Under the pieces are notes generated by a model. The model saw only the letters and a program-made list of their open reading frames with translations. It made no database searches and was not told the DNA's origin. Positions 11,471 to 22,285 of a DNA stretch of 64,000 nt are shown one piece after another. This DNA comes from Chytridium lagenaria. Taxonomy: Eukaryota; Chytridiomycota; Chytridiomycetes; Chytridiales; Chytridiaceae. The stretch lies in assembly GCA_025449115.1 (NCBI GenBank), contig JAHLKC010000010.1, forward strand, positions 186,001 to 250,000, written 5' to 3'. The position numbers and the translations under genes were made by a program. Each line of letters begins with the position of its first letter. Within the stretch, counting starts at the first letter, position 1.

Positions 11471-13964
11471 ATGTACAAGATCGTATGGGTCGTAGTGGCC
11501 CTATCCCTGACGAGTAAAGAATAAACATCGTGTACCTTTCATTGACAGCCTTTTCGTTTAAAGCACTGCTAGCTCATGCAGATACCTCGTTTCTACAAAA
11601 ATCTATTTATCAGGGGATAACTACGCAAGGCTGTACTAGGATCTTGGATGGTGGCAAGGAATACGGATGTTCCAGTACGAACCAGCTCTATATCTCCCCA
11701 TGTTGATCTAACGATATGTAGGCCCTATAACAAGTGGTGTTCTTTATGGGTTGAACACTGAAAGCGAACTGGATAGCTTTAGCAGCACTCGAGATATTTT
11801 CACCAGATATGCGGTTGTAATACCTTTCTCCCTCTTAACACCGTGAGCTTTCACAAAAATAGGCTAAAATAACTCATTTTCAGATCTGTGCTAAAACGTT
11901 TAAAAGCAAGCGGTAAACTTGCAGGTGTTATTGTAATTCAACAAAACGCCGACTTTCCAAAGCCCGCCTCTTTCTCGCCGGACCTGCCATTCCCCAACTT
12001 CCAGTATTCATTGTATGCAAATGAGCAAGGAGTACCTTACGTTTGGAATCCTTCGGTGAGATAGGAAACCTGTTTATAGCTGATGTTTAGGCAAACGGTT
12101 TACTATTTGAGAAATTCGATTTTCCGATTTTTGTTATGCCCACAACACCAAACGATCCGATAGGTCAGCAAGCCACTGGAACGGTTATTGAGGTTTATGA
12201 AGGTGATCAATACCCTCTAAATTTTCAGGCTTTGAATTACAACAGGGACCGAGCTTACTCCAAATACCCTTTATATGCCATTGAGTTTGATGCATTTATG
12301 CATGCAGCTGTGGATGCAAGCACTTGTTTAAGAAGAGGTTTGACATACGTTTATAAAGAATGTTGTATTGAAATACTGACTAGGATGGTGTTCGCCGATC
12401 GGCGGAATATCAAGTTGGGCGACACATTCCTACAATATTTCGAAATCAAATGATCGAAGAGTTGTAATTGTTACCGCACCTATTGAGAGCAACGCTTTAT
12501 TCAGAAATGGCAACGCATGGGGAGCCAGTAGTGCAACAAGCTCCTTTGTTGCATTGCTTGCGGTTGCTGATATCTTTGGAAGAACAATCCGCCAATTCAA
12601 AGCTTGCAGCGTGACATTGTGTTTACTCTTTTTGGTTCTGAACCTTTTGGCTTTAGCGGTTCTCAAAGATTTGTGAAAGATCTGACTGAGCCATTTACTT
12701 GCCTGGACACAAAGCCTTCGGACTTCTGCAAAGTTACAAACCCGGCATGTACAAAGCCTTGTGTCGCGTCTACAAACTTCACCAATATCGGATTCGACAA
12801 AATTGATGCTATTGTTGAGTTCAGTCATGTCGCAGGCATCGGTCTTGAAAATCCTCTGAGCCAAGCTACAGCCTACATGCACGTGAATGACGCGACAGAT
12901 TTACCTACATTGGATTTAGTGAGCAACTTCCGCGGGTCATTTTCTTTCCAAAATCCAGCCGACGGCGGAAACGTATCGATGCAGTTTTTAGATGCGTTTA
13001 TATCATCAGCCAATAATAGGCTACCTCCATCCTCGGCGATGTCATTTTGGCAAAAAAAAAATTCCGGCTGTTGTTATTGGGACTACCGGTCTCAGTTCAA
13101 CTCAAAGTAAGATAACGCGCTTTGTCAGTCCTAATATTTAGGTACTACAACTCTGAGTATGATGATGGCTCGGCAATTACCCCTGCTAATTCGGCGTATC
13201 TTTGCGGTGTTGCAACACGTGCTGCTCAGGGTATATTTCGGACAGCTGGAGGGAGTGAAGCAGCGTCAAACCTTATTTCCGCAAATTGTACTTTGGTGTC
13301 AGAGATGTTTACGTGCTTTACTCGCAACCTTTCCTGCACTTACCTCAGCAATTTCTACAACAGTATGTCGTCGTCGAAGTTCCTGTGATCTAATACTACT
13401 TGGTAGTCTCGCAAGATCGACGGAATTTCTTTCAAGCAACACAATATCAGGGAACATTTGAGTTTAGCGACAGAGTCGGGTTTGTGCCTTTTTATACGCA
13501 ACAAATATTGGCGAATGCCACGGCAGTTACTCGATCGGGAGTGTGTGTAAAAGGAACGTGCGAGCAGGTACAATTATTTGCATCAAGGCAATTCCATTAA
13601 CAATCTTTAAGCGAGGTCCCAGCTACCAATGTATAGCCGGTCAGTGCGTTGAAACGCAAGCTCAAATTCATTTTGCATATGGGACCGGACTGGAGTTTAA
13701 CTATAACTTGAAACGGTTTGAGGTTGCTGATGCCTCTAAGCCTTCATTTGTTGAGAGCTCGTGAGTTTGAGCTGTTTTGTCATTTGATATTAACATTATT
13801 ATTGCAGATGGAGTTCAAACACTCTTCGTATCAGAACCTTTATGACCACGTCTCCGTTATATCAAGCGATGCAAGTTGTGATGGGCGTAGTTTTAACAGC
13901 CATGGGTATCGGCGGCACTTTGCTGGTTCAAAAAGCCGCCAGGAAAAGATTTAAGGCGGAATAG
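11471..13964 (+). CDS. Nicastrin-like gamma-secretase subunit
   Basis: Nicastrin is the large glycosylated, substrate-gating subunit of gamma-secretase. The start at 11471 gives a hydrophobic signal peptide (MYKIVWVVVALSL), cut by an intron. The ectodomain shows the Cys-rich N-terminal pattern, GVLYGLNTESEL, GNGL-like NGLLFEKFDFPIFV, and CSPIGGISSW. The degenerate aminopeptidase-like core follows: RRVVIVTAPIESNALF, GASSATSSFVALLAVADIFG, QRDIVFTLFGSEPFGFSGSQ, and DAIVEFSHVAG. The C-terminus is a single membrane segment (VVLTAMGIGGTLLV) followed by a short basic tail, as in the family. Two one-base shifts are visible, near 12583 and in an A10 run at 13052-13061. Dikarya lack this complex, so presenilin, APH-1 and PEN-2 should be sought elsewhere in the genome. 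Confidence 0.85.
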
Positions 13965-13996
13965 TTTATTTCGGGTTGAAATCAATTCCCGTAAGA

Positions 13997-15209
13997 TCAG
14001 GCTGCGGCCAATAAACCTTTAAGATTCTCTGCAGAGCTAACTTCTTTGACACGCAATGAGAATTTTGCAGGCTTGCCATCCTGAGAATGGAAAAAAGTAA
14101 CAGTCGACTTTCCTTCAATCTTAGAAGACATCCCGTTCGCGATGTAGAAATTTAACAAAACACGTCCAGATCCATCGGCTCTCAGAATGAGGCGCTTCTT
14201 CCCGGAGCCTCGGTCTTTGTTGATGCGTATCATCCCCACTCCAATGTCCGCCCAAGCCTTAGTTTCTGCGTTATACCGATTTGCCTTTCCCTTTACTTCA
14301 AAAACAGTGTCCTCTGAATCTTCTCCCGCACCTTTCATGAGGATATCGGGATTAATCTGTTCATCCTTCCCTTCTTCTCCATCATCATCACCCGTTTCCT
14401 CAGTTGCGGAAGCTTCGGGTTTACTGCCTCCAAAAGATGAGGCAAAAATGGAAGGGGGCTGCGTGTCCGAAAGAGAGCTTGTACTTTTTGGGGGAAATAC
14501 GAATGGGACCGTGGCACTTGACGACTGGAAAGTTGGGAAGCCGGAGAAACCTGAAGGCGATGCCGAGGGGGCCGGCTCCGTGGCGGCTGGCGCTGGCTTT
14601 AAGGATAGGCCATCATTTTTGGAGGATGAGAGTAATTGATCTTTGACATCTTGGAAGTCGGAGACGAGCTTTTCGCGGTAGCTTTTGTATTCACCGAAAA
14701 ATGCCGTTAAGTCCACAAATCCGTCGGCTGCCACGACCTTTTGAAGATGCTGAAGTAAGCTCGTGTTAAGCCCCTTTAAGTTCCTTCCAAATTTCACAAC
14801 ACGGGAGTTGTCCGGTGCATCAACCTTCATGCCCTCATCTTGAATTGGGCGATTCTCCTTTGACGATATGTCAACGGATGTAGCGGAAGGTGTGGGCTTT
14901 AAGAAAAAGTTAGTTCCAGCCGGGGCAAAGGCCTGCGGTTTTTGAATGGATTGGTCCGAAAGGCCAGAAAAGCCAGAGAAGCTTGGTGGACCAAGACCAA
15001 AACTCGGAACAACGGGGGCGTCCGGTGTAGGCTTGACAAACATGACGTTTGCGAAAGGATTCGATGGAGCAGCAACGGAAGTCGGTGCTGCGTTGGCTGT
15101 GTTGGCTTTCTAGTGGCTTTTAGTTGGAATCATTCATAAGTTTCTGTTGCCTTACCCGCATTCTGGGAGCAGCAAAAACTCGTCCCTTTAAAGCTGTTTG
15201 AGAAGCCAT
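13997..15209 (-). CDS. NUP50/Nup2-like nuclear pore protein with RanBP1 domain
   Basis: This is a mobile nuclear-basket nucleoporin that promotes importin-alpha/beta cargo release and binds Ran. Exon 1 starts at 15209 (MASQTALKGRVFAAPRMR), followed by a 48-nt intron. The long exon holds FG-type motifs (FGLG, FSGF) and a Nup50-like helical stretch (LNTSLLQHLQKVVA), then Pro/Ser-rich and acidic linkers. A C-terminal RanBD1 follows: FEVKGKANRYNAETKAW, GVGMIRINKD, RLILRADGSGRVLLN and a FSLRVKEV end. The domain order matches Nup50/Nup2. The stop codon is about 32 bp from the convergent nicastrin stop. Confidence 0.88.
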
Positions 15210-15388
15210 TTTGAACCCCTCTGTACCATTTTCTCCGCCCGAATGGTCGTCCGTGGAATCTTTAGTAAGTTGTGTGTCGGCTTCCCGCTTCCCCATCCTC
15301 CCTGCTTATATTAAACTGGACAAACGAAAAAAATTGTTGAGACTGATTTTCATTATTGCGGTTTATTCAAAAGATGTTGCGAAGAGGT

Positions 15389-15802
15389 TTATGCAAAGGT
15401 AGACAGTCCGTTCGAAGATGCACCACCCGGAATCTCGGATATTTCTGCAGCATCATCTTTGAAATAGTCAGTCAAATGCCTTATGATGTACTGGAATACA
15501 TACCTCTAACGCGGTATATAGTGATCTAAAGCAGATAAAATAGAGCAGTAAAACATGATATCAACGTGACATTTAGCAGAGGCAGAGGCAGAAAAATTGT
15601 GCATGTTAGTATAGCACGGTATAGCCATCAAAACATGAAACGAAACAACGCACCTCCTGCTGCTTAAAGTAGCGCCTGTTTTCTTCGTCAATAAGGACGA
15701 GATTAAGATAATATCTAGTGGAGAACTTCTTATTAACATCTCTGTATGTCGGTGTTAACTCAAAGCCGCTCAAGAATAGCCTAATAGGAATTGTTTCGCC
15801 TG

Positions 15803-15846
<44 letters not shown>

Positions 15847-16776
15847 TATCAGTTTTGTGCTTAAATAGATGGTGATAAGAACGAAGGGGTTATTCGTACC
15901 GCGAACGGGGGCTCCATCCATAATTTCAAACTTTGTAATAGTTTCGCTCTCATTGTATTGATTGGGTGCAGCGCCTGTGGTTTCTCTTCTGATGATCGAT
16001 AACTCCATATGTTTTATCTTTATTCGGACCAATAAGAAGTAGATCTTGCCGACGATTACATCTCTCAAATGGTATCTGCCAGTTTTAGCGTCAAGGATTC
16101 GGGAAAGAGTTTACTTTGACTTGTTGTACTCGAATTCGATGTGCAAACAGTCCTCGATTCCGACTTCCATCTTGATGGAGTTGTTGACCTCCGGAGGCAT
16201 GCGGTAGGAATATACCCAAATATCTCTCTCTTTGATGATGCTCGATAGCCTCCTTTCTATCGTGACCCTCACAAAGTATCGGAGTTTGACGTTGATCCCA
16301 AAGTAGCTTTCGTATTGCTTTTCGACATTCTTGAATTCAAACTCATACGTTGCGCTCTGCCTCAGATCTCCTGGAGCTGCAAGTTCCTGTGCAAGGGAAG
16401 CGAATTCGTAATGGTTGCCGCGATCATAGAACAATTCTGTCGGGTATCAGAGAAAAGCTTTATCTCAAACTTTACCGATATGTCCGACTAGCTCTATTTT
16501 AATGCCCTGATGTTCAATTTTCTTTCCATCCTTAACGCGAACAAGGACCTGATGCACATGAGCGGCGTCTGTTGTCTATAAATTACCTTTCCAGATACCG
16601 ACTCGCCATCGAAGTACAACGGAAACTTGGCTTTCTTTTCCTTATCAACCTTAACCTCCACTTGCTTCCGTTGGTCTTCTCCGGAAAGAACCACTTCGAT
16701 ATCGGCAGAAGTTCCAAGGCCAAAGAGTGACTACGAGAGTTTAGTTGCTTCGTGGTCAGAGCCTGCTCACCGCCAT
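15389..16776 (-). CDS. VPS26: Retromer subunit VPS26
   Basis: VPS26 is the arrestin-fold subunit of the retromer core, which recycles cargo from endosomes to the trans-Golgi. The start at 16776 gives an unusually small 6-nt first coding exon (Met-Ala), then an intron, then SLFGLGTSADIEVVL and the lysine-rich KAKFPLYFDGESVSGK. Later exons carry LRYFVRVTIERR, IKMEVGIEDCLHIEFEYNKS, DVIVGKIYFLLVRIKIKHME and ETITKFEIMDGAPVRG, all diagnostic. The last exons encode the conserved strand region preceding the acidic Ser-rich tail, which ends at 15389. An intron contains a 34-base sense-strand T tract (15808-15841). Confidence 0.95.
15808..15841. repeat. A34 homopolymer tract
   Basis: Thirty-four consecutive A on the plus strand, inside an intron of VPS26. 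In the sense direction it is poly(T), located just after the donor of that intron. Confidence 0.95.
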
Positions 16777-16916
16777 GTCCAATGAATTGGGTTGCACAAA
16801 TCGCTTGCCAGAATACCTTTCACTGAGCCCAGGATTTCATAAGAATGAACATCTCTAGTACGGGTTTCTTAGCAAGTAAATGAATCACTACCGTTACGAA
16901 CTAAAATCTTTTTTAT

Positions 16917-17420
16917 TTACTTGGAGACTCTATCAACAAACGCCCTTGTTTCCTTCTCTCCTAAGAAACCAATAAATTTGTCGATGATCTTGGCGTTTTT
17001 GAACGCAGCGACAGTGGGAAGGGATGCAATCTGAAAATCCAGTGGTGTCAGAAGGCTGTTATGGTGTCAATAATAATTACCTCATATTTTTCGGCGACGC
17101 CTTGAGATTCATCGACATTGACTTTGACCATAAAGGTTTTACCATTCTCCTTAACAGCCTTTGTCAGCACTGGCGCCAACATTTTGCATGGTGGGCACCA
17201 GCTATGTAATTGTTGAGTATCAATGTGAAAAGTCATTTTCCTACTCTGCATAAAAGTCCACGATCACGGTAGTATCGGCTGCATCAGAAAGCACTTTGTC
17301 AAAAGTCTTGTCCCCTGCTTCCACCACCGATCCCAAAGGGATAGTTGTATTTGTAGAAAGGAATCGAGTCGCAGGAAAGATGGCTCTATTCGGACGAATG
17401 CGGAGTCTGGTCAGGAGCAT
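16917..17420 (-). CDS. Mitochondrial thioredoxin
   Basis: This is a small dithiol oxidoreductase that reduces protein disulfides, probably in the mitochondrial matrix. The start at 17420 opens an Arg/Ser/Thr-rich, acid-poor leader (MLLTRLRIRPNRAIFPATRF) typical of a matrix targeting signal. The thioredoxin fold follows, with VIVDFYA, then an intron, then the active site WCPPCK (the common WCGPC with Pro instead of Gly), KVNVDE, and after a second intron the cis-proline SLPTVAAFK. The ORF ends with the usual C-terminal helix. Its start is 183 bp from the divergent START-domain gene. Thioredoxin-family assignment is firm. The organelle is inferred from the leader. Confidence 0.9.
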
Positions 17421-17603
17421 CGTGATAAGTGGCGAAAACGAGTGAAATACGGAATGGCCTAATACAGGACGGTTTGCAGCTTTTTTTGGACTTGTCACTG
17501 ATTGGCCCAATGACCTTTATCATCCCCAAAAATGGAATGGTGTCTCATCAATATATAGCCAAGCAAGTACGATTGACTTTGATGATATACCCCCAACGCA
17601 ACT

Positions 17604-18504
17604 ATGGATTTCCCTCCTACGCATTCCGCCGACGTCTTCCTGCATGATGACAGGGAAGTTCTGTTTGAAGGCTTCGAGCGATATTTTACATTTGATTCTT
17701 TCGATGTTCGGCGTCGTTTGGTGCCGTCGTCAGGGCTGGTAAGCCAAACAAATGGAAGAACATCTTACTGGCTTGCTGTTATGATGCTTATTCTTTCTTC
17801 CAATGCAGTACGAATACAAGGCACTTGGCTCTTTCCCAACAGTCAATGCAGAGACTTTAATTTCCGTTTATTTGGACTTCGAGTACCGCAAATTCTGGGA
17901 TCCTCACGTGTTGGAAGGATATCCCATTTCCGAACGACCCATCACCACCACCATTCCACTGTTTTCTGAAGATGCTTCATGCGCAGGAAGACAGTCGCCT
18001 TCTTCTGCTGTATCTCCTGGAGCGGACTCTGGAGTCGAAATGTCTGATGCCAAAACAATTCTTGGTAAGTGCTCCTTTGTCGCATGATGTTAACCCTCTT
18101 GCAGGAAATCGTCTGTCGTCGTTAAGACACCAACACATGACCCCAAATATTACTACTACGCTATCAAGATGCCTTTTCCTCTTGCTACAAGAGACTACGT
18201 CTACTCCCTTCGCTGTTGGAGCGAAGGCACAGCTTTTTTAGTCGAAGGCAAGAGCATCAGAGATCTTCCCGTTCAAAAGCTGAAGGGTGGCGTGAGGATC
18301 GAAGATTATTACCAGCAAATCGCTGTGAAAAATATCCCAGGCAACGGCGGTACCTTAATGAGTATGCGTTATTATGATGATCCGAAGGGAGCTATACCAC
18401 CCTTTATTTTGAATATGGCTGCGCAAAAGGGGGTTCCTTCGTTTGTTGCTGGAATTACCAAGGCGGCTGAAAACTACAGTGAATGGTTGAAGAAACGTGG
18501 CTAA
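17604..18504 (+). CDS. START-domain lipid-transfer protein, PCTP/STARD2-like
   Basis: PCTP-type START proteins carry phosphatidylcholine or related lipids between membranes. The start at 17604 leads to a helical N-terminus, then an intron. The next exon has YEYKALGSFP and the PCTP-like VYLDFEYRKFWD. After a second intron comes KTPTHDPKYYYYAIKMPFP, ATRDYVYSLR, a central sheet region, and the C-terminal helix region PPFILNMAAQKGVPSF..AAENYSEWL, which aligns in pattern with the PCTP C-terminus. Relative to PCTP there are about 45 extra residues, Ser/Pro-rich, between EYRKFWD and the KYYYY exon. The frame does not pass cleanly across the second intron, so the insert or a one-base error needs checking. 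Confidence 0.85.
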
Positions 18505-18543
18505 GCATCTATGTACTTTCATATTAAATAACACTTTCAACTT

Positions 18544-19881
18544 TTACTTCTTCGCCTTTTTCCGTGATCCCCCTTCAAACCCAGGTCGGGATGCCTTCTT
18601 CGGCTTTGACTTGGATACCTTCCCTTTGCTTCCCTTGTTCTCTACCCGTGCCTTCAAGTTGTCGTTTCTCTTCTTTTGCTTATCCGCTTGTGCTTTTGCG
18701 ACAGATGTTGTGCGAGCGCTCCAGTCCTTCGATGCCTTCGCCTTCTGCTTATCCTTCCTCTTCACAGTCTTTTTCAAAAGTTTCAAGTCGTCTTTCACAA
18801 CGTGACCTTCGGCAAGCTTAAGCACCTTGTTCCATTTCTGGCCCTCAGCAATTGCCTTCGCCTTGTCCGGATCTGCAGTTTGGAGAGCCTCAAGCTTTTT
18901 CGCCTTGTTCTCCGCTTTCTTCAGTAAACCTTTGACGTCAGATCCGGTTTTCTTTGGCGTTGCTTTCGGCCCTTTGACGTCAGTATTGGATTCGATCTTT
19001 CCAAAAGAGATGTTATCCCCTAACGCGTCCATATTCCTAGAGTTTTTTTCGCCTTTTACGGTGTCCGCAGGTTTGCTCTGAAAGACAGTAAAATGATGAC
19101 TCACACGTTAAATGGAGTCAAAAAACAAGGGCCAATAAATCACGGTGGCCCACCTGAGTGGTTGCATTGTTTTTCTTCTTTAGTCTCAATTCTTTCTTCT
19201 CCTTCTTTCTCTTCAACCTCTTTTCGAGTATTTCTTGCCGGCTTCGTGGAGCAGCAGCATCCGACCCGTCTACATCCTCCATCGCATTTTCCGGAATTGC
19301 TTTTCCTTGCTCTCTGGAGATTCGCATAGCCGCAATCTTTCTCCGAAGCTTCTCCCTTAACTCTGGTAAAGACGCCGAGGTATTGCCTGCCAAGCATATC
19401 ATGTCAAAATAATGTGAGCGAATTATGGAGAGATATTCAAGTTAGAAAAGCCGAGCTTACCACCATCCACACCATTGGTCAAAAGTGGTTGCCGCTTGAG
19501 CTCTGCTGCCGCTTTACTTGCCAATTCTTGTTGCACATCCGCAAATGTTTGCGCTTCCGGATCAAGCTTTGTATAATCAAAATACAGGAGAAGGCTGTCA
19601 AGATCCCACCTTCTGTCTTTTTGCCCTCCTTGTTGCCTCCTTAATCTCCTGCTTCGGAGCTTTGTTCTTCTTATTATGTGCATAACGGTTCTAAAAGGTT
19701 GTTAGATGCCTCCTACGGCATCAGCATCAAACCAGTGCAAGATCGTCCGAATCAGTTGGCATGTAGTACTTTAAGGGAATCATGTTGATCAGATCATCAA
19801 AGCTGCGCTGATATCGGGTGAGTCGTTCCTGTACCATATTAGAGAAATTGATGTTACTGTGTTCACCAGTGTTTCGTCCAT
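18544..19881 (-). CDS. SURF6/Rrp14 ribosome biogenesis protein
   Basis: SURF6/Rrp14 is a basic nucleolar protein required for early 60S and 40S pre-rRNA maturation. The start at 19881 gives exon 1 (five codons), then RYQRSFDDLINMIP and KYYMPTDSDD, then NKKNKAPKQEIKEATRR, matching the Rrp14 N-terminus. The middle exons include the Arg/Lys-rich segment with a run of MRISREQGK. The C-terminal exon has the SURF6 core (GSDVKGLLKKAENKAKK, EGQKWNKVLKLAEGHVVKDD, KDWSART) and ends with RPGFEGGSRKKAKK, the classic family tail. About five short introns interrupt it. It converges on the PCTP-like gene, with 39 bp between stop codons. Confidence 0.9.
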
Positions 19882-20154
19882 GGCTGCCTATTGTGTAGTA
19901 TTGGAGCTAGATGAATCTAAGGACTTTTTTTTTTTCCCCAAAGCAACAATCTCTGGCGAATTGTCCAGAGTTGTGACAATTCTGATATTCCTAAACAGAA
20001 AACAAGAGTGAAAATAAACATATCATGAGAGAAGAACCAAAATAAACATCTCGATGTATTTCAACCATTTAATCTCACAGCTTTCGTTCAATTTGTGATT
20101 GGCATTCTTTGGGTACATTTTGAGGGTCCTCTTTGTCTCAAAAAACCATTTCAC

Positions 20155-21388
20155 ATGGGCAACTGCAGCTCCTCACCGGAGGAGGCGGAGGCCAGGCAGC
20201 AGAGCAACCGGATAGATAGAGACCTAAAGAGCGATAAGAAGGATGATGCTGTCAAACTTTTGCTCCTGGGATCAGGAGAGTCAGGCAAATCGACTGTATT
20301 GAAACAGTTCCGCTTGATCCATGGATTGGGGTTCTCCAACCAGGAGCGAAATGTGTACAGATCTGCTATCCTGGGGAATGTTATTAGCTGCGCAAAAACA
20401 CTCGTGAATGCTATGGAGGATTTGAATATTCCATACAGCGTATGAAGCAATCAAACGCGTTTATAATCTTATCTTTTGTTCTCTCAGAATCCCTCGGATT
20501 ATACATCCTTGATAAGGTCTGCGCCTTTCTCGTTTGGAGAAGGAGAGGTTGTACCTGTGCAGCTGGTCGACGCTATGAATTCCTTATGGGCGGACGCAGG
20601 GATTCAGAGTTGCTTTGCACGAGCAAACGAGTTTCAGCTAATGGATTCATGCGAATAGTAGGAAATTTTGGTCCTCTCAATGCTCTAACATATTCCTTTT
20701 CCGTTTCCAGCTACCTCACCGACATCTCGCGATTTTTGCTCTACCAAATTTGTTCCAACAGATCAAGATATATTGGCGGCAAGAGTAATGACCACCACCA
20801 TAACAGAGACACGTGTTCAGATTGATGAGGCAGTTTTAAAAATATACGATGTCGGAGGTCAGAGATCAGAGCGGAAGAAATGGGCCCCGTACTTTGATGA
20901 TGTCGTCTCTATCATCTTTGTCTCGGCCATAAGTTCATTTGATCAAACGTGTTTTGAAGATTCTACAACTAATCGAAGTATGCCAACGTAGTCCAAAAAG
21001 GCTAGCTAACTTTGTGTTATAGTGCTTGAATCTTTAAGTTTATTTGGATCGATCTGCAACCATCCGCTTTTCAAGGATACCGCTATGATCTTATTTCTGA
21101 ACAAGATAGATTTGTTTAAAAAGAAACTTAAGACAACATCAATATCCAACTATTTTAAGGACTATAACGGGAGTAACACGTTTGAGGATGGAGGACAGTA
21201 CTTTACGCAAAAGTTTCTTGCTTTGAACAAATTTAAGGAGAGGAAATATTTTCATCTTACATGGGCCACTGACACGTCACAAATTCGTGCAGTATTGCGA
21301 GCCGTCCATTCGATTATAGTCAAGTAAGGTGGTTTGTTTGCAATTGGCTTACGGTTTTAGGCTCAATTTACGTGAAGCTGGACTATGA
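20155..21388 (+). CDS. Heterotrimeric G protein alpha subunit, copy 1 (noncanonical switch I)
   Basis: This GTPase relays receptor signals at the plasma membrane. The start at 20155 gives MGNCSSS, with a myristoylated Gly2 and a palmitoylatable Cys4. The P-loop is GSGESGKST. The helical domain follows over two exons. Switch I reads [11 protein letters not shown], where the usual R-x-x-T-x-G-I has Thr in place of Gly. Switch II is [12 protein letters not shown], the guanine-specificity motif is FLNKIDLF, and the final motif is TWATDT (usually TCATDT). The last intron leaves a C-terminal LNLREAGL, the receptor-contacting tail. One extra T in a T5 run (20733-20737) shifts the frame ahead of the switch I exon. 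A paralogue lies at 36537-37951. Confidence 0.92.
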
Positions 21389-22285
21389 TTATACATTCTC
21401 GCTCAGGACAAAATATTGTATTTAAGCGCTCTATGTATTAATTATTACCAACAGTGAAAAAGCTTGTATATACATCAAAACATCACTAAAGATCATTGTT
21501 TCTTTTAAAGGCTGCACTGGATAATTAATGTTATAGAACTTAATTATTATTTCCACTGCATATCGCGTAGAGGCCGGGATCTTTTTCCCGTACTAATTCA
21601 AGCTGGGCCTTCTTCTATAAGCCTGAGCTTTCAAACACAGCATCAAACCTTTAAACTCCCATTCGTAGCTTCTGCAAGATCTTTGACCACCTGTTGAATT
21701 TTTTGAGAAAGTGTTTCCGTTGCTAATTCGATTGTAAATTGGATCTCATAAACAACTACAAAAACCTTTAGTGCGACTTTTTCCTTGCTTGAGCGCGATT
21801 TATTTCGTTGGCCATTTTCAATACATTTACAAGGATTGCCCCCCGATAATGACGTATCCTATTGCTATTAGATTTCTTAAGCATTCAATCTGACCTTGGC
21901 CAGCACTGCAAGATTAACTCGTCGAGAACGTCGCAACAAGCACAGGATATTGACACATCCGATAAATGCACCGAGCTAACTTCTAGCACTAAGCTAAGCA
22001 AAGGCTATAACATAATGAATAAAATGTTGCACATAAAGCAGATCAATGAAATAAGGGATGAGGAAAATACTTAAAAAACAAATGACAGACCTCTAAATAA
22101 AGTATACTAGTAGTATCAAGCCTGCGAATAACATTTACGGCTTTCTTCAATATAATCTTCATTTGCACATGAGTAGTAGAATATACAAACAACATACGAA
22201 AAGAACATCTCGTTTTGGTACCAATCGACATAGCTAAGCCGGTAGAATCCCCTCATCCATCAAAACTCAAGCTTAGTATTGCGCT
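21389..22285. other. Intergenic spacer with a possible minus-strand coding fragment
   Basis: About 0.9 kb between G-alpha copy 1 and the TTI2-like gene, AT-rich and without a convincing full gene. On the minus strand, 21855 down to about 21640 reads open in one frame. It includes a hydrophobic VALKVFVVVYEIQF followed by a helix-like ELATETLSQKIQQVVKDLAE, which looks more protein-like than random. There is no clear start, and I could not join it to other exons. The rest shows nothing I can identify. Confidence 0.35.

Noticed and set aside
12430..12882. 150-codon minus-strand ORF
   Set aside because: It is antisense to conserved nicastrin exons and has no family features.
14187..14639. 150-codon plus-strand ORF
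   Set aside because: It is antisense to the NUP50-like gene, whose RanBP1 domain is unambiguous.
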